From an uncultured Mesonia sp. (GTDB lineage: Bacteria; Bacteroidota; Bacteroidia; Flavobacteriales; Flavobacteriaceae): a stretch of 64,000 nt of DNA. The notes beneath the pieces were generated by a model. It had not been told where the DNA came from. It saw only the letters and a list, made by a program, of their open reading frames with translations, and made no database searches. Where the stretch lies: the NCBI GenBank assembly GCA_947499595.1, contig CANMOY010000004.1, positions 235,474 to 299,473 on the forward strand, read 5' to 3'. How positions within the stretch are numbered: position 1 is the first letter of the stretch; each line of letters begins with the position of its first letter. The position numbers and the translations under genes were made by a program. This document shows positions 8,930 to 18,331 of this stretch, piece by piece.

Positions 8930-9776
8930 TTTTTTTTCTTATTTCATTCCGTAAAGAATAGCCGCAACGATGGCAATATTTTGCCCGGTCTAAATGCGTT
9001 TTTTCGTTACAATTATAACAAGATAAAGAATTAAACGATTGGTCATTTCTGCTTCTAGCACTGTATTCTGCGCTTACTATACCCGTTGGTACCGCAATAA
9101 TACCATAACCCAATATCATAATTAGAGATGCCAAAAATCTACCCATCGAAGTTATAGGGTGAATATCTCCAAATCCTACTGTAGTTAAGGTTACAATTGT
9201 CCAATAAACACCAACGGGAATACTCGTAAATCCGGCTTTTTCGCCCTCTATCATGTACATCAAAGTACCGGCGATGATTGAAAGGACTACCACGGCAAAT
9301 AAAAATACAAAAATTTTGGCTCGGCTATTGCGCAAGGCGCCTAATAGTCGATTACCTTCGCCCATATAGCGCGAAATTTTAAGTACCCGAAAAACGCGCA
9401 AAAGCCTTAAGGCTCTAAAGGTAATGAGTGCCGAGCTTCCGGTTATAAAGAACGATAGGTATAAGGGTATGGTCGATAGAAAATCAATGATACCATAAAA
9501 GCTGAAGATATAGCGTGAAGGTCGGCGAATACTTATGATTCTCAAAATATACTCAATGGTAAATAAAATAGTAATTACCCATTCGGCATAAATTAAATAT
9601 TCATAAACCCATGGCTCAAGACCAGATACACTTTCGAGCATCACAAAAATTACGCTCAAAAAAATAAAAACCAATAGAACAACATCAAAAGCTTTACCTG
9701 CAGGGGTTTCTGCTTCGTAAATAATGTCGTGCAATTTTTCACGCCAAGTGATATCGGTATGCTTATTTTTTTCCAA
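8922..9776 (-). CDS. Voltage-gated-type potassium channel with C-terminal zinc ribbon
   Basis: This 284-residue ion channel has six predicted membrane helices. An S4-like helix carries regularly spaced arginines (RALRLLRVFRVLK, around residues 122-134), and the pore helix and selectivity filter read TTVGFGD (around 198-204), diagnostic for K+ selectivity. After the last helix comes a short cytosolic tail with two CxxC pairs (CYNC and CHRC, about 254-277) that should bind one zinc ion. The tail is unusual for small bacterial Kv channels and may act in assembly or gating. The gene overlaps miaA by 8 bases. Confidence 0.88.
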   Translation of the reverse strand: MEKNKHTDITWREKLHDIIYEAETPAGKAFDVVLLVFIFLSVIFVMLESVSGLEPWVYEYLIYAEWVITILFTIEYILRIISIRRPSRYIFSFYGIIDFLSTIPLYLSFFITGSSALITFRALRLLRVFRVLKISRYMGEGNRLLGALRNSRAKIFVFLFAVVVLSIIAGTLMYMIEGEKAGFTSIPVGVYWTIVTLTTVGFGDIHPITSMGRFLASLIMILGYGIIAVPTGIVSAEYSARSRNDQSFNSLSCYNCNEKTHLDRAKYCHRCGYSLRNEIRKKNE

Positions 9777-9824
9777 AATACTAGTAGCCGGTTAAGCAGT
9801 CTAAATTATTAATAAAATAAGGGA

Positions 9825-11186
9825 TTAAAAACTTTTTACCGATAGATTTTTTTTGCGGCGTAAATAACTTTGAATAATATGCCGAGTATCCCGGTTTTCT
9901 TGTGCATAGGTGAGGCGTTTTTTCAATAGTTTAATGTCTTCAAACTGATGATTGAGGGTAACAAATGCATAACCTAGATAAGTACCGTCTTCAATCAATA
10001 AAATACTTTTTTCATCGGGTTTTCTACCCCGATCTACAATAATCATATTTTGATTTTTGTAATTGTACTTTTCTTCCAGTTCCGCTATACGGGAGTTGTA
10101 ACTATCAGGTGTTTCTTCGCCAATACATGCCCCGTTGCATTTTTTTATAGTATAGTTAAAACAGTTACCCGAAGTTTTATGCAAACCAGTAAACTTAGCA
10201 CATAGACTATAATCTTCTGTCACTCGTTCTAAAAACGACTTGGCTTGTCGCAAACTGGTAAAGGTAGTAAGGGGCTGATCAACTAAATTCGACTCGGCGA
10301 TTCGCATAGTTTTGTAACCCATTTCGTTTTCACGGATTTCAATAGCGTAATTGAATATATCTTTTTTTAAAGCTCGATTGTATTTAGGTTTTAGTTTTTT
10401 TATCGCTTCATTTTCTTTAATCAAAGCGAGTAACTCTGTGCCAGTGGTCTCAATACTAATGCGTTGCACTTCAATCTGCATTTTCTTAGCCTTGTGACTC
10501 GTATTGGTAAAATGCTGGTTTATACGTTTTCTTATGTTTTTGCTTTTACCCACATAAATAATATCTCCAGCCGTGTTATGCATATAATAAACGCCAACAG
10601 TAGCAGGCATTTCTTCGATTAATCGTATTAATTTTTTATCTAAACTATTCTTGGGTAAACTGCGTACCGCTTTTTTTACGATTTCTTTATTAGCATCTTT
10701 TTGTAAAAGCAGTTCAAACAATTTAACAGTTGCCAAAGCATCTCCGCTTGCCCTATGCCTATTGGTTATAGGGATTCCTAGACTTTTTACTAGCTTTCCT
10801 AAGCTATAGGAGGGTAAATCGGGTATAAGTTTTTTTGACAATTCAAGACTACATAGGGTGTTGCGTTCATAACTATAGCCTAAACGCTTGTATTCTAGCC
10901 TTAAAATGCGGTAGTCAAATTTTGCATTGTGAGCTACCAATACGCAATCTTCGGTAATTTCAATTATTCTTTTGGCTACTTCATAAAATTTAGGTGCCTG
11001 GCGTAGCATTTCATTGTTGATACCGGTAAGTCCTACTACAAAAGCTTGAATGGGACGTTCAGGATTTACTAAACTGATGAATTGATCAACGATTTGTTCT
11101 CCGTCATGCTTATAAATAGCAATCTCAGTAACGCCTTCTTCGTTGTATTTACCTCCGGTGGTTTCTATGTCTACAATGGCATACAT
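9825..11186 (-). CDS. DEDDh 3'-5' exonuclease fused to a GIY-YIG nuclease domain
   Basis: The N-terminal half (residues 1-165 from ATG 11186) is a DnaQ-like exonuclease: IVDIETTGG (first two acidic residues), VAHNAKFDYRIL, and HRASGDALAT (catalytic His and last Asp). The second part, from about residue 190, is a GIY-YIG domain of UvrC/Cho type (GVYYMHNTAGDIIYVGKSKNIRKRI), followed by a UvrC-like C-terminal region. Such fusions occur in several bacterial phyla and are thought to act in DNA repair. A GTG at 11216 would add 10 residues and overlap the previous gene; the ATG at 11186, which starts directly at the exonuclease motif, is preferred. Confidence 0.88.
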   Translation of the reverse strand: MYAIVDIETTGGKYNEEGVTEIAIYKHDGEQIVDQFISLVNPERPIQAFVVGLTGINNEMLRQAPKFYEVAKRIIEITEDCVLVAHNAKFDYRILRLEYKRLGYSYERNTLCSLELSKKLIPDLPSYSLGKLVKSLGIPITNRHRASGDALATVKLFELLLQKDANKEIVKKAVRSLPKNSLDKKLIRLIEEMPATVGVYYMHNTAGDIIYVGKSKNIRKRINQHFTNTSHKAKKMQIEVQRISIETTGTELLALIKENEAIKKLKPKYNRALKKDIFNYAIEIRENEMGYKTMRIAESNLVDQPLTTFTSLRQAKSFLERVTEDYSLCAKFTGLHKTSGNCFNYTIKKCNGACIGEETPDSYNSRIAELEEKYNYKNQNMIIVDRGRKPDEKSILLIEDGTYLGYAFVTLNHQFEDIKLLKKRLTYAQENRDTRHIIQSYLRRKKNLSVKSF

Positions 11187-11199
11187 GCTGTAAGGCGTT

Positions 11200-11859
11200 T
11201 TAATAGTTACGTGCACCGAATATGGCGCTTCCTATTCGCAGCATATTACTTTGATGTTCGAGTGCTATTTTATAATCTCCGCTCATTCCCATAGAAAGTA
11301 TTTCTAATTCAGGATGTTGTAATTTTAATTGATTAAAGGCTTGAGATAAATATTCGAATTCTTTATGAATTTGCTGGGTATCTTCCGTAAAGGTTGCCAT
11401 ACCCATTAAACCTACAATTTTTACATTTTTCATTTGGGTATATACATCACCCGATAGAATTTCTTTCGCCGTAGCCAGATCCATTCCGTATTTGGTATCT
11501 TCCTCGGCAATTTTTATTTGAAGTAAACAATCGATAACACGTTCGTTTTTTTTGGCCTCTTTGTTGATTTCTTTCAGCAATTTCATTTTATGTACCCCGT
11601 GAATCAATTGCACATAAGGCGCCATGTATTTGACCTTGTTGGTTTGCACGTGACCAATCATATGCCATTGAATATCTGAAGGCAGATTGGCTTGCTTATC
11701 GGTCATTTCTTGAATTTTATTTTCGCCAAAAACACGTTGCCCAGCCTCGTAGGCCTGTAAAATTTCTTGCTCGCTTTTGGTTTTAGAAACAGCTACAAGT
11801 TGCACGTGCTTAGGTAACTCACTTAAAACTTGATTTAAATTTGTTGAAATGTTACTCAT
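11200..11859 (-). CDS. YggS-family pyridoxal phosphate homeostasis protein
   Basis: The 219-residue protein matches the YggS/PROSC family in length and motifs: VAVSKTK with the PLP-binding lysine, FGENKIQE, WHMIGHVQTNK, and SMGMSGDYKIAL with the phosphate-binding glycine/serine loop near the C-terminus. The protein carries PLP without known catalytic activity and helps keep free PLP and amino-acid/keto-acid pools in balance. It lies 3 bases after the DUF1015 gene and is probably part of that operon. Confidence 0.93.
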   Translation of the reverse strand: MSNISTNLNQVLSELPKHVQLVAVSKTKSEQEILQAYEAGQRVFGENKIQEMTDKQANLPSDIQWHMIGHVQTNKVKYMAPYVQLIHGVHKMKLLKEINKEAKKNERVIDCLLQIKIAEEDTKYGMDLATAKEILSGDVYTQMKNVKIVGLMGMATFTEDTQQIHKEFEYLSQAFNQLKLQHPELEILSMGMSGDYKIALEHQSNMLRIGSAIFGARNY

Positions 11860-11862
11860 AGT

Positions 11863-13101
11863 TTAGTATTCATATATGGTGATACCGCTGCGTAATTTGG
11901 GTTCTATGTAAGTTGATTTGGGAGGCATGGTTAAACCTTCATTGGCGATTTGTTTCATTTCGGAAACAGAAGCTGGCAGCATACCAAATCCTACTTTAAA
12001 CTCTCCACGGTCTACTAGTCCTTTGACATACGCCATGCCTTTTTTACCATGGGCGTAGTCCAAACGTTTGTCTGAGCGTGCATCGCCAATACCCAAAATA
12101 GGATTTAAAACGGTTTTATATAAGACTTGCGCATCGAGATGAGATAATGCATTTTCGGTTTTATAGTTTAACTTTCGTAAGTGTAGACTATAAAAATCAC
12201 CGTCAAGGTACATACTAAAAGAATGCTTTTCTTGAGGCTTATAATAGGTATTCTTGCGGTTTTCTATTTTAAAAAAATTATCTAACCGAATGAGAAACTC
12301 TTCTTTGCTTAAGCCATTTAAATCTTTTACCAGCCGATTAAATTCTAAAATTTTAAGGTTACTCTCTGGTATGATGTAACTCATAAAAAAATTATAAGGC
12401 TCTTTACCGGTATGCTCTTTATTGCTTTTTTTTAATTCTTCGCAAAGTTGATGAGCGCTGGCACTGCGGTGATGACCATCGGCAATATAAAGATGATCCA
12501 TCGACTTAAAAATCTGAGTGATTTGTTGGCAGGTTTGAGCATCGTCAATCAACCACAAATAATGGGTGTCTCTGTAGGTGGTGGTAAATTCGTATTCTGG
12601 ACGTATGCTTTTCGCATTATTGATGATCGCAGATAAATCTGAATTATCGGGGTGCGTTAACAAAACTGGCTCTGCATTAAAGCCAACAGTTTGCAAGTAT
12701 TTTTTAAAATCTTCTTCGCGGTAAGCGATGGTTTCTTCGTGCCTTTTTATTAAATTACTTTTGTAACTATTAAGGCCCGTGGCGGCAACAATACCAGTAA
12801 AAACGTGACCGTCTGCATCTTTGCGTTCATAAATATAAAAACAAGGATGCTCATCTTTGATAAAAATATGGTCTTCTCGAAATTCTTGATAGCGATTGCG
12901 TACCAATTCATACCGATCTGGTCCCGATACCTCTTTGTGGTATTTATAACCCGGATTCACAATATGTAAAAATGAAAACGGATTGTTGTCTAGCCGAGCT
13001 TCCCTTTCGGCCTGTGTATAGTGATGGTAAGGTCGAGATGAAATTAAACCAACTTTGTCACGGGTGGGTCTCACAGCCCGAAAAGGAACAACTTCTGGCA
13101 T
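11863..13101 (-). CDS. DUF1015 domain protein
   Basis: The 412-residue protein is a full-length member of the DUF1015 family (opening PFRAVRPTRDKV, central YIADGHHRSASA, C-terminal MPPKSTYIEPKLRSGI). The function of the family is not established; members often sit near serine or amino-acid metabolism genes. Here it lies between a hydroxyacyl-CoA dehydrogenase gene (6 bases upstream) and a YggS gene (3 bases downstream), so it is clearly part of a minus-strand operon. The DGHHR motif suggests a metal or phosphate site, which is inference only. Confidence 0.85.
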   Translation of the reverse strand: MPEVVPFRAVRPTRDKVGLISSRPYHHYTQAEREARLDNNPFSFLHIVNPGYKYHKEVSGPDRYELVRNRYQEFREDHIFIKDEHPCFYIYERKDADGHVFTGIVAATGLNSYKSNLIKRHEETIAYREEDFKKYLQTVGFNAEPVLLTHPDNSDLSAIINNAKSIRPEYEFTTTYRDTHYLWLIDDAQTCQQITQIFKSMDHLYIADGHHRSASAHQLCEELKKSNKEHTGKEPYNFFMSYIIPESNLKILEFNRLVKDLNGLSKEEFLIRLDNFFKIENRKNTYYKPQEKHSFSMYLDGDFYSLHLRKLNYKTENALSHLDAQVLYKTVLNPILGIGDARSDKRLDYAHGKKGMAYVKGLVDRGEFKVGFGMLPASVSEMKQIANEGLTMPPKSTYIEPKLRSGITIYEY

Positions 13102-13107
13102 AGTAAT

Positions 13108-13995
13108 TTATTTGAATTGAGCAGCCACAACTTCGGCTTTTTTAGATTCGCTATAGTCGTAAAAACCTTCGCCCGATTTAACGCCTAGTTTTCCAGCTTG
13201 TACCATATTCACCAATAATGGGCAAGGAGCATATTTCGGATTTTTAAATCCGTCGTACATTACTTCTAAAATACTCAAACAAACGTCTAAACCAATAAAA
13301 TCGGCCAATTGTAAGGGCCCCATAGGATGTGCCATACCCAATTTCATCACGGTGTCTATTTCTTTAACGCCGCCCACTTGGTTATAAAGTGTTTCAATGG
13401 CTTCATTAAGCATAGGCATCAAGATACGATTGGCTACAAAACCAGGATAATCATTCACCTCTGTAGGTGTCTTTTTTAAAGCCACCGATAAATCCATTAT
13501 TTTTTGAGTTACTTCCTGCGAAGTACTATAACCTTTAATAATTTCAACCAACTTCATAATGGGTACAGGATTCATAAAGTGCATCCCGATTACCTGCTCA
13601 GGTCGTCTAGTTACCGATGCAATTTTTGTAATTGAAATTGAACTGGTATTGGATGCCAAAATAGTTTCTTTAGCGCAAAACTCATCCAATTGCTTGAATA
13701 TTTTTAATTTTAAGTCTTCGTTTTCGGTGGCAGCTTCAACCACCAAGTCAACTTGCTGCACTCCCTCTTTTAAATCGGTAAAAGTGGTGATATTGGCTAA
13801 AGTCTGATCTTTATCTTGCTCGCTAATTTTTTCCTTAGCAAGCATACGATCTAGATTTTTTGTAATGGTAGCCATTCCTCGATCTAAATTCTCTTGAGCT
13901 ATATCAATTAAATGTACTTTGTAATTAAACTGAGCAAAAGTATGAGCAATTCCGTTACCCATTGTACCGGCTCCTATTACGGCAATATTCTTCAT
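13108..13995 (-). CDS. 3-hydroxyacyl-CoA (3-hydroxybutyryl-CoA) dehydrogenase
   Basis: The 295-residue protein begins with an NAD-binding Rossmann motif (IAVIGAGTMGNGIAHTFA). It carries the family active-site region HFMNPVPIMKLVEII around residue 140 (catalytic His), NDYPGFVANRIL around 180, and the C-terminal dimerisation domain with GPLQLADFIGLD. It oxidises 3-hydroxyacyl-CoA to 3-ketoacyl-CoA with NAD(P)+, in beta-oxidation or butanoate metabolism. Single-domain length fits the Hbd/PaaH type rather than the fused FadB type. It is 6 bases from the DUF1015 gene and 11 bases from the Gfo/Idh gene. Confidence 0.93.
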   Translation of the reverse strand: MKNIAVIGAGTMGNGIAHTFAQFNYKVHLIDIAQENLDRGMATITKNLDRMLAKEKISEQDKDQTLANITTFTDLKEGVQQVDLVVEAATENEDLKLKIFKQLDEFCAKETILASNTSSISITKIASVTRRPEQVIGMHFMNPVPIMKLVEIIKGYSTSQEVTQKIMDLSVALKKTPTEVNDYPGFVANRILMPMLNEAIETLYNQVGGVKEIDTVMKLGMAHPMGPLQLADFIGLDVCLSILEVMYDGFKNPKYAPCPLLVNMVQAGKLGVKSGEGFYDYSESKKAEVVAAQFK

Positions 13996-14006
13996 AATTC
14001 TAATTT

Positions 14007-14975
14007 TTATTTTTTTGAAAAACTATTTATTATTTGTTTGGCTACGCGTAAGGCACGTGCACCTTGTTCTAAAGTTACCTTCGGAGTGAGATCTTGGGTA
14101 ATCGCCTCAGCAAAGGTTTCCAATTCTTCTAAAATAGCATTGTTTTCATCTACATCGGGATTATCAAAATAAATTTGCTTTTTAACTCCTTCTGCGTTCT
14201 GCAAAATCATATCAAATTCTCCTGGTTGCTGCGGAGCATCTTTCATTCTAACTACCTCACATTTCTTTTCTAGAAAATCTACAGAGATATAAGCATCTCT
14301 TTGAAAGAAGCGGGCTTTGCGCATTTGTTTAAGTGAAATGCGACTTGCGGTTAAATTGGCTACACAACCGTTTTCAAATTCTATACGGGCGTTGCAAATA
14401 TCTGGTGTTTCACTAATTACCGAAACACCACTGGCATTAATATTCTTTACAGGAGAGGGTACCACGCTCAAAACAGCATCGATATCGTGAATCATTAAAT
14501 CTAAAACTACGGGAACATCAGTGCCACGCGGATTAAATTCTGCCAATCGATGGGCTTCGATAAACATGGGTTGGTCAATTTTGTCTTGTACTGCTTTAAA
14601 GGCTGGATTAAACCGCTCTACGTGGCCTACCTGCCCCTTAACCTTATGCTCTGCTGCCAATGCTACCAATTCATCTGCTTCTTCAACAGTATGAGTAATT
14701 GGTTTTTCTATAAAAAAATGCTTGTTTAATAGCACTGCTTTTTTAGCAATATCATAATGTGAAAGGGTGGGGGTTACAATATCGATTACAGCCACATCCT
14801 GCAAAAGATCGTCAATCTCCTCATATAAAGTATATCCAAATTCATCGGCTACTTTTTGAGCATACTCCCGATTGCTATCGTAAAATCCTACAAGTTCATA
14901 TTTTTTGGATTGGTTGAGTAGACGCAAATGTATTTTGCCTAAATGGCCTGCGCCTATAACTCCTATTTTTAGCAT
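14007..14975 (-). CDS. Gfo/Idh/MocA family oxidoreductase
   Basis: The 322-residue protein has the N-terminal Rossmann motif GVIGAGHLGKIHLRLL and the family signature EKP in HFFIEKPITHTVEEAD around residue 95. The C-terminal half is the mixed beta-sheet domain, with DLMIHDIDAVL around 165 supplying the catalytic-region His/Asp pair. Enzymes of this family oxidise or reduce sugars, inositols or biliverdin with NAD(P); the substrate cannot be told here. It is the first gene of the minus-strand operon running to the exonuclease fusion, with a promoter-like element just upstream. Confidence 0.9.
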   Translation of the reverse strand: MLKIGVIGAGHLGKIHLRLLNQSKKYELVGFYDSNREYAQKVADEFGYTLYEEIDDLLQDVAVIDIVTPTLSHYDIAKKAVLLNKHFFIEKPITHTVEEADELVALAAEHKVKGQVGHVERFNPAFKAVQDKIDQPMFIEAHRLAEFNPRGTDVPVVLDLMIHDIDAVLSVVPSPVKNINASGVSVISETPDICNARIEFENGCVANLTASRISLKQMRKARFFQRDAYISVDFLEKKCEVVRMKDAPQQPGEFDMILQNAEGVKKQIYFDNPDVDENNAILEELETFAEAITQDLTPKVTLEQGARALRVAKQIINSFSKK

Positions 14976-14991
14976 ATATCGTGGTTTTGCA

Positions 14992-14999
14992 CAAAAATA
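14992..14999 (-). promoter_or_regulatory. -7 promoter element (TATTTTTG) for the Gfo/Idh operon
   Basis: Read on the minus strand the octamer is an exact TAnnTTTG match, 16 bases before the start codon at 14975. No clear TTG lies 17-23 bases upstream, so only the -7 element is supported. Confidence 0.5.
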
Positions 15000-15216
15000 C
15001 TATTTCTTTTAGAGAAGTGGCATTAATTTTTTTTAGATTTTTATCTCCGCACTCGTTCAGGTCCATTGGTTTTAACTAATTTATCTTTACTTGCGCTTTT
15101 TTAATTATTTGGTTATAAACAGCCTCCCGCCTGGGTTTATATATGGGTGTATTTCTTTGTATAAATCGGCTGAAATTCCTTAAAAATTAGCTAATTTTAG
15201 CAAAAATTTCAAGGCG

Positions 15217-15858
15217 TTGAAAGATACATTCAGACATCAAGGTAAGCGACAACATTTGGTTGAAATTCTCAAAGATAAAGGAATTGCAGACCAACGTGTT
15301 TTGGAGGCAATTGGCAAAATACCCCGTCATTTGTTTATGGATAGTAGTTTTGAAGATCACGCTTACCAAGATAAGGCTTTTCCTATTGCGGCAGATCAAA
15401 CTATTTCGCAACCCTACACCGTAGCTTTTCAAACGGAGTTGTTGGCGGTAGAAGCAGGACATCAGGTCTTAGAAATTGGTACAGGAAGCGGCTATCAAAC
15501 GGCTGTGCTTTGTGAGCTGGGTGCAAGGGTTTATAGTATCGAACGCCAACAAGAATTATTTAAAAAGACCAAGCTCTTTTTGCAAAAACTGGGTTACCGC
15601 CCAAAATACCTTAGTTTTGGCGATGGTTATAAAGGATTGCCGCTTTATGCTCCTTTTGATCGAGCTATTGTAACAGCAGGAGCACCCTATGTTCCCAAAG
15701 CTTTATTGGCTCAGTTGAAAATTGGAGGCAAGTTGGTCATTCCAGTAGGCGATGACCCGCAAATTATGACGCTCTTTACCCGAAAATCGGCAACCGAGTT
15801 TGAGCGCGAAGAGTTTGGTGAATTCAGATTTGTACCGCTGTTAGAAGATAAAAATTAA
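15217..15858 (+). CDS. pcm: Protein-L-isoaspartate O-methyltransferase
   Basis: The 213-residue protein has the PCMT pattern: DRxFM-like RHLFMDSSFEDHAYQDKAFPI, the substrate segment TISQPYTVAFQTELL, and the SAM-binding motif VLEIGTGSGYQTAVL around residue 85. It repairs isoaspartyl residues in aged proteins using S-adenosylmethionine. The start is TTG at 15217, preceded by a short purine-rich stretch; no ATG gives a full-length protein. Its end overlaps the convergent DUF5686 gene by 4 bases. Confidence 0.92.
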   Translation: MKDTFRHQGKRQHLVEILKDKGIADQRVLEAIGKIPRHLFMDSSFEDHAYQDKAFPIAADQTISQPYTVAFQTELLAVEAGHQVLEIGTGSGYQTAVLCELGARVYSIERQQELFKKTKLFLQKLGYRPKYLSFGDGYKGLPLYAPFDRAIVTAGAPYVPKALLAQLKIGGKLVIPVGDDPQIMTLFTRKSATEFEREEFGEFRFVPLLEDKN

Positions 15859-18329
15859 AGCGAAAGTCCCACAAAAACACCGAAATCATTTTGATTACCT
15901 GATTGGAGGCTCTTTACAAAATCAAGGCGTAAAATTCTGTATTTACCCCAACCTAAGTTGTCTAGGCCTAAGCCAACTTCTATAAAAGGATTATGTTCTT
16001 GGGTGTACAAAGCTTTTCCAGTAGCAACTAAATTTAAATTTAGTGCTTTTATGCCCGGAATTTTCCCTAAAATCCAACCCTTGAAATTATGTTGTACATG
16101 CACCTCGGCAAATGTATTGGTTGTGCTATGACTATACAAATCAAGTAAATAAAATCTGTCTAAACCTTGTTTTAAGCGTATTTGGGTAGGTGTGCTATCA
16201 AAATGTTGGTAATCGATAAAGCTAGTTTTATCTCCACCGATAAAAAATCCGCCTCGAGCGAAATAAGAGAAATTTCCTCTTTGTTGCCAGCTTAGGTTTT
16301 GATTAACTCTTAAACTGATTTTAGAAAAATTGTAGGTATCCAAATCAGTCGCCCAGCCTTGGTTATAATACAAGAAAAATCGAGGGTACTTAGAAGAGCT
16401 AACCGTATACTTACCATCGGGGTACAGGTAATAAGATTGGTCAAAGTCAATCCGCAATCCTATCTCATATTGCAGCATCTGGTGAGGGGTAAATAAATCC
16501 GACGCTGGTTGATCTCTAGCGTCAAGCGGATTGTTGGGCGTGTAAAATTGTGAGCTTGATTTAAAAAAGCCATGATGAGCTCTATTTTTAAGTACATCCC
16601 TTTTGTTGAAGCTTAAAGCGGAATAAAATCGGAGTCCGTTTGCCAATTCGTTTGAGTAGCTTATACGCGCAAATTGATTTGCATAGAGCTTGAGGTAATT
16701 TTTTTGGAAACCGATTAAAGCCAAATCGTATAAATGTAAAGGGGTACTCGATTTATTATTTATTTCTTTTGCTTCAGATCCAAGACTGATACTTAAAAAC
16801 GGCTTACTGAAGTTATTAAACTTTTGGGTGTAGGTGAAGCTACCCCGCCAAGTTTTATCGGAAAAGCCGTATTGCGGGGTGGCTGCAAAACTATAGAAAG
16901 TGTTGTTCTTGGGATCGGTTTTTACAAAACGCAGCGGTAAGCGCAAATTGTAGCCTTGCACCATGTTAAAGTGCAAGTTTTTTAAGGGAGCCTCTATCTG
17001 CCAACGCTGGTTTTGATAGCTTTGCTTATAGGTGTATCCACTTATTAAATTACCAATTTTAAAACGATTATTTATAGCGTCGACAGAATCTTGGTAGCGT
17101 TTGCTGTTTTGTAGGTTAGCTAATTGTTGTTTTTTTAAATAATCCTGTTGTTCTTCATCGGTTAAGGGTATAGGACGTTGGCCTTGCCAAAACATACTGT
17201 CTTTGTCATTGGCTTTTGTGTCAAAAGCCAAAATTTCTCTTCCGAAGCTTGCTGAGGTAAACTGCGGATTGAAATCATAGTTCGTGTACACCGCAGAAAA
17301 ACGACCATCACCAGAAACACCTAAAATAGACCAGCTAAAATCTATGGTTTGTGTTTGCTTCACCCATTGTTGATCTACAGGATTAAAACTGAAATTTTGT
17401 TTAAAGTCTATGGTTTCAATAGCTTCAAATTGTATCGCCTCACCGGTGGTCTGCAAATCAATTCCGTAAAGCTGCCAAGTTTCATCTACAATATAAACAA
17501 ATCCCGAAAATACCCGCCCTTTAGGGTTTTTAGGCTGTACTTGTATTTTGTAAATTAAGTGATTCTGTTCGTCATAAAATAGGTCGGCTAATTGGTAGTT
17601 GTAATGATTTAAGGCATAGTCAGCTATGGGGGAGATCAAATTTTGCCGCAGTTCAATACTGTTTTTATAAAAATTGAATTCGGCTTCTTGAGCGCTGTTA
17701 AAACTAAATCCGTTATCGTCGCCACTTAGCTTTGAGGCGATTATTTTTTCGTGGAAATTATCTGGAGCCTGAAATTTAATTTGAGATACGGTTTCAGATA
17801 AATAGGCAATACCGCTACCGGTAGAATCGAGCTTGGAGCGTAAATCAGATAAATCGTTACCCAAAATTTTTTCGGGAGCATTTTGAATTTTCCAGATTCC
17901 TTTAGAGTAGAAATTGGCCGTGTATGCCTTGGTTAGATTAAGGTTTTTTTCTCGGTTCGCAATGGCTTTTTTAATGAGAATAAGCCCTTTGTTCTGTTGT
18001 TTGCTTACCACGATTTGGTCAAGTGAGGTGGGCTCTTCCTCTAAGACAATAGTACCGCAGTCATACTGCGGGGCGTTCATAATAATTTTGCGTTTTAGCG
18101 TTTTATAACCCAAATACCGAAAAACTAAGGTTAAGCTGTCTGTATTTACAACGGGTAATTCAAAATAACCCGATTGGTTACTTACACTGCCTTGGTAGGA
18201 GTTTTCAATAAAGATATTAACTTGTGCAAGCCCTTCTTGCTGGGTGTTGATTACCCGACCGGTAATTTGAGCCTGAGTTTGTAAACTACAAGCTAATAAA
18301 AAGATTAAACCAAAAAGCTTTTGGCGCAT
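15855..18329 (-). CDS. DUF5686 outer-membrane protein with carboxypeptidase-like regulatory domain
   Basis: The 824-residue protein has a signal peptide (1-20), then a beta-sandwich carboxypeptidase-like regulatory domain (about 21-105: ITGRVINTQQEGLAQVNIFI ending in RYLGYKTLKRKI), and a long DUF5686 region to the C-terminus. The second half is rich in alternating polar/aromatic strands and ends GVFVGLSL, typical of an outer-membrane barrel with a C-terminal aromatic or hydrophobic strand. This architecture is common in Bacteroidota and resembles TonB-dependent receptor accessory proteins, but no substrate is known. It is 2 bases from smpB and convergent with pcm. Confidence 0.85.
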   Translation of the reverse strand: MRQKLFGLIFLLACSLQTQAQITGRVINTQQEGLAQVNIFIENSYQGSVSNQSGYFELPVVNTDSLTLVFRYLGYKTLKRKIIMNAPQYDCGTIVLEEEPTSLDQIVVSKQQNKGLILIKKAIANREKNLNLTKAYTANFYSKGIWKIQNAPEKILGNDLSDLRSKLDSTGSGIAYLSETVSQIKFQAPDNFHEKIIASKLSGDDNGFSFNSAQEAEFNFYKNSIELRQNLISPIADYALNHYNYQLADLFYDEQNHLIYKIQVQPKNPKGRVFSGFVYIVDETWQLYGIDLQTTGEAIQFEAIETIDFKQNFSFNPVDQQWVKQTQTIDFSWSILGVSGDGRFSAVYTNYDFNPQFTSASFGREILAFDTKANDKDSMFWQGQRPIPLTDEEQQDYLKKQQLANLQNSKRYQDSVDAINNRFKIGNLISGYTYKQSYQNQRWQIEAPLKNLHFNMVQGYNLRLPLRFVKTDPKNNTFYSFAATPQYGFSDKTWRGSFTYTQKFNNFSKPFLSISLGSEAKEINNKSSTPLHLYDLALIGFQKNYLKLYANQFARISYSNELANGLRFYSALSFNKRDVLKNRAHHGFFKSSSQFYTPNNPLDARDQPASDLFTPHQMLQYEIGLRIDFDQSYYLYPDGKYTVSSSKYPRFFLYYNQGWATDLDTYNFSKISLRVNQNLSWQQRGNFSYFARGGFFIGGDKTSFIDYQHFDSTPTQIRLKQGLDRFYLLDLYSHSTTNTFAEVHVQHNFKGWILGKIPGIKALNLNLVATGKALYTQEHNPFIEVGLGLDNLGWGKYRILRLDFVKSLQSGNQNDFGVFVGLSL

Positions 18330-18331
18330 AC

